Assembly: GCA_965153355.1 (NCBI GenBank)
Contig: OZ231126.1
Location: 89,652,001 to 89,716,000 of the forward strand
Direction of reading: 5' to 3'
Source of the DNA: Flaccisagitta enflata
Taxonomy: Eukaryota; Chaetognatha; Sagittoidea; Aphragmophora
Length of the DNA: 64,000 nt
A program made the position numbers and the translations under genes. The notes below the pieces were generated by a model. It was not told the origin of the DNA. It saw only the letters and a program-made list of their open reading frames with translations, and did not search any database. Position 1 is the first letter of the stretch. Each line of letters starts with the position of its first letter. Of this stretch, positions 21,901 through 34,317 are shown in pieces.

Positions 21901-22089
21901 AGCGATGGACCCGATGGACTCGTCTTCATGCGTAGTTGATAATTTCCTCGGTCTTTGAATCAGTTATATTTCTATATGCCTGTATTTTGAACTTTTTTAT
22001 TCGATTTTCGGCCCCTCCACAGACTTTCTACGCGGTTATTGAATCGAAATGAACGAGTTCACCGTGCACGACCGGCAATAAATGCGACA

Positions 22090-22290
22090 GCGATATAACT
22101 CGCTGCATGGTCAAACGGACCAACCAACTGACAGCCCCCCCCCCCAACACAGAAGCCCAGACGAACTCGCTCTACATGCAAACTAACCGTTCAACTGACA
22201 GCCCCCCGCCCCCCACAGGAACAGAAGCCCAGAAATAACTCCCTGTATGTGCCGACGAACCGACCAACTGACAGCCTTCCACAAACATTG
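22090..22290 (+). repeat. Three ~75-bp tandem units with poly-C
   Basis: CAACTGACAGCCCCCC occurs at about 22127 and 22194 and, degraded, at 22264. Each is followed by ACAGAAGCCCAGA. Confidence 0.8.
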
Positions 22291-22587
22291 ATAATGTACG
22301 CGAGCGAAGACCTACATCAATAATTCATTTTCTTTACCGTATCTCCCTAGAGGCTAGCTTGAGGAGGTTCCGAGTTGTAAACGCCGGTTTAAGCTTGATT
22401 ATTCTACCTCCAACTCTGTTGGGGTTAGAAAAAAAAAAAGAACAGAAACGCATTCAGATAAAGTTCACCTATTTGGGTCAAATTCATTCTCGGCAAACAT
22501 AACAATGAAGAACAAAAGGGCCTATAATATCGTTGATGCGATCTGAGCGATAGTCTCGAATATCAGGATTGGAATGGTCCATCGGTT

Positions 22588-22589
<2 letters not shown>

Positions 22590-22648
<59 letters not shown>
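22590..22648 (+). repeat. (GA)n microsatellite
   Basis: About 29 GA units, immediately left of a Tc1/mariner relic. Confidence 0.95.
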
Positions 22649-22649
<1 letters not shown>

Positions 22650-22653
22650 AATA

Positions 22654-23206
22654 CTATAGAAATAAAAAGGTTTACGTATTAAATGATTCCATGTATATTC
22701 AGAATTGAATCCTAAATAAATTCTGGTCAATTATTTCAAAAGCAGGCAAGCTTCTAACTCTTCATGCATTCAAAAGTTATTTGAATGAAATGTTTCAATT
22801 TTGTTTTTGCCATTTCTATACCATCTTCAAATGATAAACATTTTTTTTTTCAAATAACTTCTAAATGCAGTGAGCCAGACAGATGCGGTTTGTGTAGACT
22901 GCTTGCAAATTTGAAGGTCTACATTTATGTCACAAATTTTTTTATGATTTGTTGAATCTCTTTGGAGCTATAACTTTAAACGTAGCAAAGGAAAAGATCA
23001 AGAAAATCCCTAGGAAGGTCTGGAACGCCATCACTCCAAAGTACTGAGAGAAGCTCTGTAAATTCCTTCTCTGATGAATGGCGGCAGTGATTCAGTCAAA
23101 GGAGGCTAATATAAATTATTCATGGATTTGCAATTGATTTGAGTTCATTTTTATGTTAATAAATGAAGTAATGTTACAGGTGGAAACCTTTTTATTTCTA
23201 AGATAG
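22654..23206 (+). mobile_element. Tc1/mariner relic with transposase C-terminal remnant
   Basis: Ends CTATAGAAATAAAAAGGTTT and AACCTTTTTATTTCTAAGAT then AG, with TA at 22652-22653 and 23207-23208. Plus-strand codons at about 23003-23115 read IPRKVWNAITPKY, then after stops MAAVIQSK, matching the C-terminal block of Tc1-like transposases. Several in-frame stops make it dead. Confidence 0.75.
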
Positions 23207-23389
23207 TAGAGCATAGGCAGAATGGCTCATTTAGCCTATGAGATTGAGCAGTATAACGGATAGCTGGTCAAAAAAGGCCGAAAAAGCGCGAACAAGTTTC
23301 AAGCAAAGTTTAACGAACGGACGGAGGGTTGAAACGCATGATTGTTAAGGTTCATGTATTACCAAATGACACGGAGTTACAATATCGAT

Positions 23390-23590
23390 GTGGAGGGGGG
23401 GGGGGGGGGCAGGGGTACAACCTTAATTACAGATGAATAAATCGACGATGTCTTTTGTTTTACTGACTTTCTAAGCGGGTGTTTATTTAGGTTTAGGGTT
23501 AGTGTTAAGGTTGGGGTTAGGGGTGGTTTTAGGGTCAGGGTTAGGGCTAGCGAAAGGGCTAGGTGAGGGCTGGATTTTACACATCACAAC
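23390..23590 (+). repeat. Poly-G run and TTAGGG-like tract
   Basis: A ~18-base G run near 23395-23410; then GGTTTAGGGTTAGTGTTAAG and variants at 23480-23565, resembling telomeric repeats on the strand opposite to 8765-9310. Confidence 0.75.
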
Positions 23591-23662
23591 CCAAATCTAA
23601 GCTTTGCCCAACCAGGAAAACCCGAAAAGAAAAACAAAAACTAAAGATTTGAATCGTTGTAG

Positions 23663-23826
23663 AACAAGGCCGGATACACGGCAATCCAGTCGCGGACGGT
23701 TGGGCAGGAGCAGTATTGCGAAAACCACTCGGAATTCAAAAATGTGACGGACCGACGGACGGACCGACATACCGACCTACCGACCGACACGGCAAGGTGT
23801 AGAGTCGCGTGTCCGCGACTAAAAAA
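23663..23826 (+). repeat. GGAC-core repeat, subfamily A
   Basis: AACAAGGCCGGATACACGGC to GTCGCGTGTCCGCGAC plus TAAAAAA. Complete. Confidence 0.88.
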
Positions 23827-23879
23827 TTTAACCTTCATCTATACCCTCCCCCACCCCATACTCGCACACACAGGCTATC

Positions 23880-24019
23880 AAAACTGCAGCATCAAAATTG
23901 CGCGTTTCCACATTTCAACTCGATCATCACAGATGAACCAACAGACGGACCGCACACGTGCACACCAATGGACGGACAAAGCCCTAAGGCCTTTTATAGA
24001 GTTGCGTGTCCGCAACTAG
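23880..24019 (+). repeat. GGAC-core repeat, 3' part only
   Basis: Lacks the 5' end; retains GTTGCGTGTCCGCAACTAG at the right. Directly follows the copy ending at 23826. Confidence 0.7.
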
Positions 24020-24065
24020 ACGAAGCAGACGAATGAAGACCATAACTCTTACCTTGAAAACGTGC

Positions 24066-24068
<3 letters not shown>

Positions 24069-24127
<59 letters not shown>
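24069..24127 (+). repeat. (GA)n microsatellite
   Basis: About 29 GA units. Confidence 0.95.
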
Positions 24128-24130
<3 letters not shown>

Positions 24131-24445
24131 AGAGAAATGATTACCAATTACCCTGACAGTCACATACGGTTTTGCGCAGTCCAATGGTTTGTGTGACAGA
24201 CGGACCGACGGACCTGACCTCTTGTAAATGTGTGAGGAAGCACGAAAAGACACGCCCACCTGCGCCATCCTTTCTTCATCCCGTGCCTACTAAAGTGTTT
24301 TTTTTCTTTTTTCTCTTGACCAACCAGATAAGTGAGTATCTGAAGTTCTGAACGCTGACCCCTCTGATGCATTTTTTTCTCATTTCATTTTTTTTGTCGC
24401 GTTAAGGTCTCCACTCGCTACGCTGGCATCTTAGTCCGTCGAACC

Positions 24446-24451
24446 TCTCTC

Positions 24452-24537
<86 letters not shown>

Positions 24538-24910
24538 AATTTATCTGCTAAAAATATAGTTTTATTTATAGCGGGTTTGTTGAGGCGAGGTTCAACTGTA
24601 CGTTCAGTAACTCCCTACAATAATGGACCTAAAATTAATGAAAAATTTGCTTGAAATACAAATAGAGCTTTTGTTTTATCATGTTTTTCTTTTTTCTTTT
24701 TTTGATCTGTTATGAAATTCCATTTAAACAAATATGGTTGAAGCCTGCTCCAACAGACCCGCTCTTAACAGAATTCCACCTTTAATTCTTAGTCCTATTT
24801 TCTTTTATTTTCTATGTTGGCTATAACATAATTCCGCCTAAAACAGACAAAATTTGTTTGAAATCCGTTGGAACGAGATTCAAATGTATGATCTATCATT
24901 TCCTTGACAT
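24446..24910. repeat. (CT)n microsatellite next to CAGTTGAACC-type MITE ends
   Basis: (CT)n at 24446-24535; then GCGGGTTTGTTGAGGCGAGG and TTCAACTGTA (ends 24601). A second, diverged end (GCCTGCTCCAACAGACCCGC) follows at 24746. The same end sequence accompanies (CT)n at 61145-61360. Confidence 0.6.
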
Positions 24911-25268
24911 CCGTTATTGCGGGGTTAGACTGTATGTTAGTAGGATCATCACGCAGTTCGAAAGTCAACTGAATCGGGGTTGTGATGATCTCTGGTTGCG
25001 AACTCCCGTTGAAACTGGTTTAAACCGGTGGCCGGCAGTCGAAACCAAGAAAGCAAACAGGGCCGAACCCAGTTGAAATTCGAAAAGATCCGACAAATTT
25101 ACCACTCGTGAATTTGTGAATTTGTTTGTCAGAATTTGCGGTCGATTAAAGACTAAGTCGCACACGCACACAAAAGCATGAAAATCGACTGTAATCCAAC
25201 ACCGTTCAGAGGTTTTGTCCGTCCTTCCGTCCGTTGGTATGTTTGTCCTGCCCGAGTTGATAAGTGTA

Positions 25269-25416
25269 AACAAGGCCGGATAAACGGCCACTAGTTGCGG
25301 AAGGGTGGGCAGGGGCGGAAATGCGCGTTTTCCGACTTTTCGACTTGATCATTATGGACCGACGGACCAACGGACGGACAAAGCCTCTTATAGAGTTGCG
25401 TGTCCGCAACTAAAAA
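25269..25416 (+). repeat. GGAC-core repeat, subfamily A
   Basis: AACAAGGCCGGATAAACGGC to GTTGCGTGTCCGCAAC plus TAAAAA. Complete. Confidence 0.88.
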
Positions 25417-25532
25417 GCGCATTTAAGACGCTGCAGTTGGGTCTTGGGAGTGTGTGTGTGTGTGTTTGTACGTGTGTGTTTGTGTGCGTTTTATTGATGA
25501 GGATTTCTGAAGAAGCGAGCGAGCCACGACGG

Positions 25533-25533
<1 letters not shown>

Positions 25534-25619
<86 letters not shown>
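25534..25619 (+). repeat. (AC)n microsatellite
   Basis: About 43 AC units; a short (GT)n lies upstream at 25450-25465. Confidence 0.95.
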
Positions 25620-25620
<1 letters not shown>

Positions 25621-26246
25621 AGTTGATAACGAACAAAAAAACTTCATGGGTAAAGGATGAGGGATATTCTTACGTAAACTTCATGGGTGATGGACATTGA
25701 TGAGAGACATAGTCCTTGATTTAAGGTAAACTTTTTATTTTTTATAAGAACCTAGTTTACAAGAACATCAAGCCTTGAAATTGCTCAAAAATTAAGAATG
25801 TTGTAGTTACCTTACCAGAAATGGCGGCTTTCGCCGTGAGAAAAAAGTCGTAAGCGTTGTTCACTTTTCACAAAGCTTTTGTCTTTAGTTATTGTAACTT
25901 TTTGTTTGTTAGATCAAATTAAGAGCAATTGTATATTGTGGTTGCACTGAAAATCAGAAGAAAATAGGACAGAGCCAAATGACCTAGATGAGATAAAATA
26001 TTCAAAATCACTCAACCAAACAACCAACTATGCTTACTGACATGCTTTCTTGTATTTGCATGCTTAAATCAAAAGATTTATCTGTTTTGAAATCAGAAAA
26101 AAAACAAACTAAATGAGCTAAATGAGCTAGAGTACACTTTTTTTTTTTTATAAGAGACTTTTTTATAAGAGACATGAGGCTGAGATTCTCTGAAAATTTA
26201 AGAACAAAATAAGAGACAGCTCAGGCTGACTTTTGCCTCAGCTAAT

Positions 26247-26489
26247 TTCTAGTCGCATGCTACGCGACTCTATGAGCCACTTTTTGGTCGGCTGGTTGGT
26301 CGGTCGGTCAGACCGTCCGTCCGTCAGTCCGTAACAAAACTGCTTTAAAGACTTTTGAAAGGGTTTTTATGTCTCTGAATGGTAGAAAAGAAACTTTGTA
26401 GAGTAAATGGCCATTTCAAATGTCTTTTTGTCTGTCTGACTTCTTTTGAAAGTGCCGACGCACGCGACTTAGGTCTAATGACCTTGTTT
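26247..26489 (-). repeat. GGAC-core repeat, subfamily B
   Basis: Reads on plus from TTCTAGTCGCATGCTACGCG to GCACGCGACTTAGGTCTAAT then GACCTTGTTTT. Core is (GGTC)n here. Confidence 0.75.
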
Positions 26490-26510
26490 TTCATTCTATT
26501 GTTCTATTAT

Positions 26511-26800
26511 TGAAGTGAGAGTGGTAAAAATAGTAGTAGTAAAAGTAGTAGAAGTAAAAAGTAGTAGTAGTAGTAAAAGTAGTAGTGGTAGTAGTAGTCA
26601 TTGTAGTAGTAGTAGACATTGTAGTTGTAATATAAATGGTTGTAGAGTAGTACTAGTAATAGTTGAAGTAGCAGTAGTAGTAGTAGTAGTGGTAGTAGTA
26701 GTAGTAGTATTAACAGTAGCAGTAACAGTTGTAGTAACAGTATGATAATAATAGTAGTATCAGTAGTAGTGATATTAGCACCAGTGATAGTATTAGTAAT
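26511..26800 (+). repeat. Imperfect (GTA)n trinucleotide repeat
   Basis: GTAGTAGTAGTAAAAGTAGT-type sequence with many interruptions. Confidence 0.9.
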
Positions 26801-27944
26801 AACGGATCAATTCAGAGAAAAATAAGAACAAATTAAGAGAATTCGAGGCTGAAAATGACTTGGAATTTAAGAACACTCAGGCTGAGTTGAAAAAAGGTTG
26901 TCCCTTATAAAAAAAAAAAAGTGTACTTAAAAACACCCTCACAGATGAGCAGCTCTGCTTACTGATATTCTTCTTGTATTTGCTTGCTTTAACATCTATC
27001 AATTTATTTGCTCATTTATCATATTTGAATTCAGAAAAAACAAACTGAGCTAAGTGAGCTAAATGAGCTAAAATGCTTAAAATCACCCTCACACATGAGC
27101 AGCTATGCTCATAAACATGTTTTCTTGTATTTGAATGCTCAACTAAACTTAGATACACTCCTTTGTTGATCCTACACAAAATCATAAAAAATCGAAAAAA
27201 ATTCAATATGAATTTTTCGTAAATATATCTTTAAAAATTCATAGTGCAAAAAATATTTGTCCCAGAGTCTTCTGCTTGGCGCCAAATGAAAGAGAATTAT
27301 CAAATTTACTTACCCTATCAATTTCGTTTGAAGGACCACTCAGTCGGTGGAGATTCTCAACTTCCTAATAAGAAAATGGAAACCCTGTTTCTCTCGAATA
27401 TGTCAAAAAGTCGAAGACTGACTTCAACTTTTTTCCCGATCACATTTGTAATCAGAATAAAAGACAGAGCTAAATGAGCTAAGTGAGCTAGTACGCTCAA
27501 AAACACCCTCACAGATGAGCAGCTATGCTCATAAACATGTTTTCTTGTATTTGCATGCTCAAACATGCATATATCGATAGATACACTTCTTTATTGATCC
27601 AACTTAAAATCATGATAAATAAAAAAAAATTCAATTAAAATTTTTCATAAAAAAATCTTTAAAAAATCATAACGCAAAAAATATTTGTCATAGATCATTC
27701 TGCTTGGCGCCAAATGAAAGACAATTATCAAATTTTCCTACCCTATCAATTTCGTTCCAGGGTGCAATCGGTCGATGGAGATACCCAACTTTCTCATAAA
27801 AAATTAAAACCCTGTTTCTCTGGAATATGTCAAAAAGTCGAAGACTGACTTCAACTTTTTTCCCGATTAGTAGCTAGCTCTATCTGCTTTTAAGGCTTAA
27901 AAAAAATGATGTTCTTATAAAAAATAAAAAGTGTTTCTTTAATA

Positions 27945-28249
27945 AACAAGGCCAACACCTATAAGTCGCGTGCGGGAAATAACTTGAGATGACTTAAACT
28001 GACTTTTAATGACTCAAGATGACCTAAAATGACATAAAATGACTCAAAAAGAAGTTAAATGATTTAAATGACCAAATTGACCTGATTGACTTAATATGAC
28101 TTAGAATGACTTATAATGACTCATAATGACATTTGGAAAGAAACACTGAGCCCAAAAAGTTTAAAAACGCCGAAAAAAGTAAAAAGGGGACCGACCAACC
28201 GACCAACCGACAAAGCGGGATGTAGAGTCGCGAAGCACGCGACTAAAAA
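27945..28249 (+). repeat. GGAC-core repeat, subfamily B
   Basis: AACAAGGCCAACACCTATAA, then GTCGCGTGCGG, AATGACTTAAAATGAC interior repeats, (CCAACCGA)n, and end hairpin GTCGCGAAGCACGCGAC plus TAAAAAA. Confidence 0.85.
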
Positions 28250-28531
28250 AACTAATGACTACTCTTACCGCATTCATGTCACAACGCGTTGGTCCTTCGC
28301 GTCGGGGCGTTTGCCCTGGACGCGGATGTTTGTATGTTTGGATCTTCCGGATATATTTGCCCCTGCCCACCCATTCTCGGACGGGTGTAAAGAGTAAATT
28401 GTAAACAACTGCCTGTTTTCCAATCCCACTTCAGACAAGTGCAAGTTGGCATGGGCAGACTTGCTACTAGCATCTAGCAATTGCATCGTCAATTTGTGGA
28501 ACTCAGTAAAAAGAGATAAAAGAGAGAAAGA

Positions 28532-28672
28532 GTGATCAAGCGACGCGGGGTCACAGTATCGTTGCGAATGGGTGGGCAGTGGCATACAACCTCCATCTAT
28601 ACATTCCTCTATTTAATGCTTATTCACGCACACAAACAGTCAAACCTGCAGCATCCTCAAAGCACGTTTTCA
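28532..28672 (+). repeat. GGAC-core repeat, 5' part of subfamily D
   Basis: GCGACGCGGGGTCACAGTAT and CGTTGCGAATGGGTGGGCAG; the 3' half is missing and replaced by the next copy. Confidence 0.65.
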
Positions 28673-28860
28673 TTTTTAGTCGCGTGCTACGCGACTCTAC
28701 ACCCCGCTTTGTCGGTCCGTCGGTCCGTCACACTTTACTTTTTTTTGGGTTTTTGCGGTCTTTGGCCTCACTGCTCCTGCCCAAGTGATCAAGAGACCTC
28801 AAATACTGCCCCTGCCCACACGCACGCGACTGGGGTAGCCGTGTATCCAGCCTTGTTTTT
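28673..28860 (-). repeat. GGAC-core repeat, subfamily B/A hybrid
   Basis: Reads on plus from TTTTTAGTCGCGTGCTACGC (B-type hairpin) to GTGTATCCAGCCTTGTTTTT (A-type end). Confidence 0.82.
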
Positions 28861-29080
28861 AGGTGCGCCATAGCACCTCTATGAGAGGCTCTGTCTGTTG
28901 GTCGGTCGGTCGGTTGGTCGGTCGGTCGGTCACGTAACGCTCGAGTTGAAAATCTCGAAAAGAAGCAAAAATCACTGGAAATGATTCAGAAATATGCTAG
29001 GATGATTTTTAGATGCGCCATAGCATCTCTATAAGAAGCTCTGTCCGTCCGTCCATCCATCCGTCGGTCATGCTCAAATG
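28857..29080 (-). repeat. Two truncated GGAC-core repeats, subfamily C
   Basis: TTTTTAGGTGCGCCATAGCA (28857) and TTTTTAGATGCGCCATAGCA (29008), each followed by CTCTGTC-core and truncated. Confidence 0.75.
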
Positions 29081-29139
29081 GAAAATTACTAAAAATGTTT
29101 GAAATCAATAGAAAACTCATTCGTTCATCATAAATGATA

Positions 29140-30175
<1,036 letters not shown>

Positions 30176-30184
30176 TATAATCAG

Positions 30185-30512
30185 CTACGGTTAGGTTTTA
30201 TAGAGCTGGGGATAGGTCAGATAGGTCTGGTGATAGGTCGGATAGGTCTTAGGATAGGTCTGATAGAGCTGGGGATAGGTCTGATAGAGCTGTTGATAGG
30301 TCTGATAGAGCTTGGGAAAGGTCTGATAGAGCTCGGGAGAGGCCTGATAGAGCTCGGGATAGGTCTTATAGAGCCAGGGATAGGTCTGATGGAGCTAGGG
30401 ATAGCTATGGATTAATAATCCCCGGCAGGATAGGTCTGGTAGAGCTAGGAATGGTCTGATAGAGCTAGGGATAGGTCTGATGGAGCTAGGGATAGCTAAG
30501 AATAAATAACGC
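30185..30512 (+). repeat. 20-bp minisatellite GATAGGTCTGATAGAGCTGG
   Basis: About 15 imperfect copies, degrading to the right. Confidence 0.9.
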
Positions 30513-30529
30513 TCGGCGCACCGTCTTGG

Positions 30530-30617
30530 CCCGTGTATCCGGCCTTGTTGACTTACAGACTGAGGGACGGACCGACGGTCAGACAGAGCCTCTTATAGAG
30601 TTGCATGTCCGCAACTA
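30530..30617 (+). repeat. Truncated GGAC-core repeat
   Basis: A GTGTATCCGGCCTTGTT end is joined to GAGCCTCTTATAGAGTTGCA and GTCCGCAACTA; most of the body is missing. Confidence 0.65.
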
Positions 30618-31136
30618 AATCGAAACCTTGGTAGCCACATGTAGTGGAGGCCAAGTATCTGAAATAGCCCCTAAAAGTATCCAGAAAGTATCTAGGTTTT
30701 TTTTCGCTAGTATCTAAATTAGTATCCAACTTATCAGTACTACTGATAAAGAAATTGATGTGCATAATTATGTCTGGTAAAAAACACAACCAGGTGATGT
30801 CCTATGAAAGATTGACCAGATTAAAAGATGTAGAAGATGTTGCAATGAGTTATTGGGTATAAGGAGCAATAAGTTTTATTGTTTATAATTTAACTGTGGT
30901 GCTTATGACGTACTGAAAATTACCATAGAATTAGCTACCCAAGCCAAATAAATCATGATTTTCATAAAATCAAATATGACAAAAATTTTTGTTTGGATGT
31001 TAACAATTGACATGTGAATAGCCACATTTTGCATGTTTTAATTTGAATAAGTCAGTTCAAATCTTGAATCAGGAATTTTATGGTTGAAAAACTAGACAAA
31101 ATGCAGTGTAAAAGCCAATTTGTTATTGTACTATGA

Positions 31137-31283
31137 CTCACACAGAATTCCAAATTTGCATAGAAAATCCAAATCTCAACAAAATAAGAACATAGCGCGA
31201 TCCCTAACTCAGTTACAGAGCGCGCTATGTTCTTATTTCATGGAGATTTTGATTTCCTATGCAAATTTAGAATTCTGTGTGAG
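31137..31283. repeat. ~145-bp imperfect palindrome
   Basis: CTCACACAGAATTCCAAATT...AGAACATAGCGCG faces CGCGCTATGTTCTTATTT...AATTTAGAATTCTGTGTGAG. Loop is about 20 bases. Confidence 0.88.
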
Positions 31284-31845
31284 CTGAAAAAAATTGATTG
31301 TTACTAATTTTTTCACTTTTTTATAACTTCATGGTTGAATTTCCTTCATTCCTATGTCCCATTCCACCATTTGGCTATAAAAGATGATTTCTTTTATGCA
31401 ATTGAATATACTAAGTTTGAAAAAAATAAAGCAGGCAGTGACCAAAATAAAAGTGCAAATGTGATTGGTTAGTTTGTCCTAAGGGTAAATTCCTTTATCT
31501 CAAGTTTCAGTGCGTCTTATAACTCAACAACGCTGAGAGGGTTTAACAAAAAATTGGCCATTTTAAAACACTTTTGGAGCCTAATTGGCTTGTAACAGCA
31601 GGGATTATCTCTGTATATTATAAAAGAAGATTTGTTAATTATTTTGCTCATGGCTGCTACAGCAGATGTTGTCTATACTTGAAAATATGGGGCCCTCATA
31701 TTCTAAATGCCATTTGTGCAAATAAAATGAAACTGTGTGAGTAAAATGCTTATATCCTATAGGGTTGACAATGGGGTATGACAGCATTGTGGATGAAAAA
31801 TTCTATTGAATATATTAAAATAAACTCACTCTGCTTAGTTAGCTG

Positions 31846-31930
31846 CTGAAATTGGTCTTGTGGTTAACTCACTTGACTTCAGATCTAATGCAATCAGTTT
31901 ATCTAAAAGTTCCAGGTTTGAATCCCTTAC
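31846..31930 (+). repeat. Second tRNA-like sequence
   Basis: GGTCTTGTGGTTAACTCACT (A-box type) and GGTTTGAATCCC (B-box, 31915-31926), spaced wider than in a tRNA. Probably a decayed SINE head. Confidence 0.4.
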
Positions 31931-32923
31931 TGGCTTTGCAAATCAAGCAATTAGATGAAGCTGAAATTCTGCATAAAAAGCTATTGATCCTTTAGTTTTA
32001 CACTAATTTTTTTTTTCCTGAGGTAAGCCATAGGGGGATGACATACCCCATCGTCAACATGTTAAGATCTATACATTGCACCTGCAAAATATCAGTCCTT
32101 TCGCTATACTGATAGTCAGGTTATGAGCTCCCCTGTATTTCCAAGTCTAAACAATATTTACTGTACTTTCTTCATATTCCATTGTAAATTTGCTGGAAGC
32201 ATTTGGCCTCCAGCATCTCCTGTCTTAAAATTGAAAATGAGCTAGTCCTTAAAAGTAGAAAAGTACCACTTGATTTGGCAAAATAATGGTGAGAATGGTT
32301 GGAAATTGGAAAGTTGTGATTGGTCCCAACTGTTTCCTTTAGGCTATTTTCATACAAAACAAGGCTTAAAACACAGTTCTAGAGTATTGGACAAGAGCAG
32401 TAACCAGTGAGACCACTAAGTGTATAGTCGTATGCAAAGATGTACACATGTTTTGCCATGGTATCAAGTTCATTTTAATTCCATCAGCTAAAAAAATATC
32501 AAAGCATACTAAAATGAATGATTTGAAGCCACTTAGCCAGGTACCTAGATTTGAGCTGGAGTATCTAAAGTTTTTTCCCAAAAGAATATAGATTATTATC
32601 TAGTATCCAAATGATTTTTTTTTTGGATTTAAGCACCCCTAAAAAGCATCAAGATCTGGATACTATCTAGTGTGGCGACTCGGTCGCCACATGAAGTGGA
32701 GGCCAAGTATCTGAAAGAGCCCCTAAAAGTATCCAGAAAGTATCTAGACTTTTCTCGCTAGTATCTAGATAAGAATCCAGATAATGTTTTATTAAAGAAT
32801 TCAATGTTCATACTGTTATCTGGAAAAAAAAAAAGACAACCAGGCGATGTCCCATAAAAGATTGACTAATGTTGCAATGAGTCATTGGGCCAAAGGGGTA
32901 TGATGCTTTTTATCTATAATCTA

Positions 32924-33515
32924 CTATCTTCGCCCAAAAAATCTTTACTTTTTCAAAATAAGTTCATTTATTGATGAGAAAATGGATAAAAATCGATCAT
33001 AGAGCCATCAATTTTTAGTGTGAGTCCCCTTTGACTGAATCACGGCCACCGACTGTTGGGGAGGCGATTTGTAGGGATTTTCAAGGTATTCTGGGGTGAT
33101 GGCCTTCTTGACTGCTGTTGCCATTTTCTTGATCCCTCTTCTTTGCTAACTTTAGACTTAAAGCTCCGAAGAGACTCATCAAATTATAGAAAAATTGGTG
33201 ACATAATTGAAGCTCTTTGAATTTGCAAGCAGTCTATGCAAACTGCATCTGTCTATCCCAATGTGTTTAGAGGTAATTTACAAAATAATGAAATGACATC
33301 ATTTGAAGATTGTGTAGGAATGGTAAAAGAAAAATGGAACTATTTCATTCAAAGTTAAATAATTTTTGAATGAATTGAGTTAGAGAGATGCGGTTTGTGT
33401 AGATCGCTTGTAAATTTGAAGGGGTTTAATTTGGTCACAAATTTTTTAAAGATCAGGTCAGTATAACCAGAGATATTTGTTGAAACATGAGTAAAGATTT
33501 TTGTGGCGAAGATAG
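32924..33515 (-). mobile_element. Tc1/mariner relic with transposase C-terminal remnant
   Basis: Ends CTATCTTCGCCCAAAAAATC and GATTTTTGTGGCGAAGATAG, TA on both sides (32922-32923 and 33516-33517). Minus-strand codons at about 33010-33125 read AVKKAITPEYLENPYKSPPQ, then QSVAVIQSKGTHTKN and stop, the C-terminal end of a Tc1-like transposase. Inserted in the second GGTCGCCACA element. Confidence 0.8.
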
Positions 33516-34317
33516 TATAACCTAACTCCAAAGCTCTTAACTTAACAATGCTGAGAGGGTTTGAGCAAAAACATTTAATACTTATGGAGTTAGACTGACT
33601 GGCTTGTTACAGCAGAGATAAACAACAGATTTGTCAAGGTTTATTGTCTCATTGCTATTTTGCTCGTAGCCACTACCTTCATATCCCCCTCAAAAATGTG
33701 CGGGAAATATTTTGGCCTCCAGCACCTAATTTCTTAAAATGAGGTAAATGGTGACCAAATTTAAGATTGACCACTTAGCCATAAAAATTAGCATATTAAG
33801 ATTTACAAAGCCGGTCCCTATTGGCATCACTTGATTTGTTACAATGAGGGTGAGTGTGGTAGAGAAATTGTGACCACAAAAACATCACATAGTGAAGGAA
33901 TGGATGGACCAACAGAGAGACCAACGGATAGGCCGATGGATATTTTTGAAACCCAGTTAAGTCGCTGAAAAATGGCAGAAATTGCAAAAAATCACTATTT
34001 TCATCATATTTTTCTAAAAACAGACAAACTCCTTTACATAAGGTAAATACATAATTAGTTAAGGTAACAAATTCATTTTCTTGCCCAGATTTTTTGTTTC
34101 ATATAAGCTAAAAAAGTGGTTAAAATGTTTCAATGAACGATTTGATACCACTATTTTAAGTATCTAGATTTGAACTGAAGTATCCAGATATTTTTTTCAA
34201 AAGTATCTTGATTAATATCCAGTATCTAGATGACTATTTTAGTATCTAAACACCCTCGAAAAGTATCCAGATCTGGATACTAAGTATCTAGTGTGGCGAC
34301 CGAGTGTGGCGACCAGG

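Larger units (their letters stand above)
26135..26923. mobile_element. TA-flanked MITE enclosing a GGAC-core repeat and (TAG)n
   Basis: Ends CACTTTTTTTTTTTTATAAG and CTTATAAAAAAAAAAAGTG, TA at 26133-26134 and 26924-26925. Encloses a GGAC-core copy (26247-26489) and an imperfect (GTA)n tract (26511-26800). Confidence 0.75.
25725..27936. mobile_element. Outer 2.2-kb element with 21-bp inverted ends
   Basis: Left end CTTTTTATTTTTTATAAGAA and right end TTCTTATAAAAAATAAAAAG are exact inverses. Encloses the MITE at 26135-26923 and tandem copies of a ~430-bp unit (GAGCAGCTATGCTCATAAAC at 27098 and 27517). Confidence 0.6.
30626..34317. mobile_element. Two tandem GGTCGCCACA elements sharing a junction
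   Basis: Copies 30626-32690 and 32691-34317 share starts (CCACATGTAGTGGAGGCCAA and CCACATGAAGTGGAGGCCAA, AAAGTATCCAGAAAGTATCT) and ends (TATCTAGTGTGGCGAC). Outer ends are inverted (CCTTGGTAGCCACA / TGTGGCGACCAGG) and flanked by ATCGAAA at 30619-30625 and 34318-34324, a likely 7-bp target duplication for the whole unit. No transposase belonging to this unit is seen. Confidence 0.75.

Noticed and set aside
21898-21960. Short plus frame MDPMDSSSCVVDNFLGL
   Set aside because: Only 17 codons, with no convincing donor or downstream exon.
28274-28585. Minus frame with protein-like stretch TEFHKLTMQLLDASSKSAHA
   Set aside because: A pyrimidine tract precedes it, but there is no clear donor, and its 3' part reads into a decayed GGAC-core repeat.
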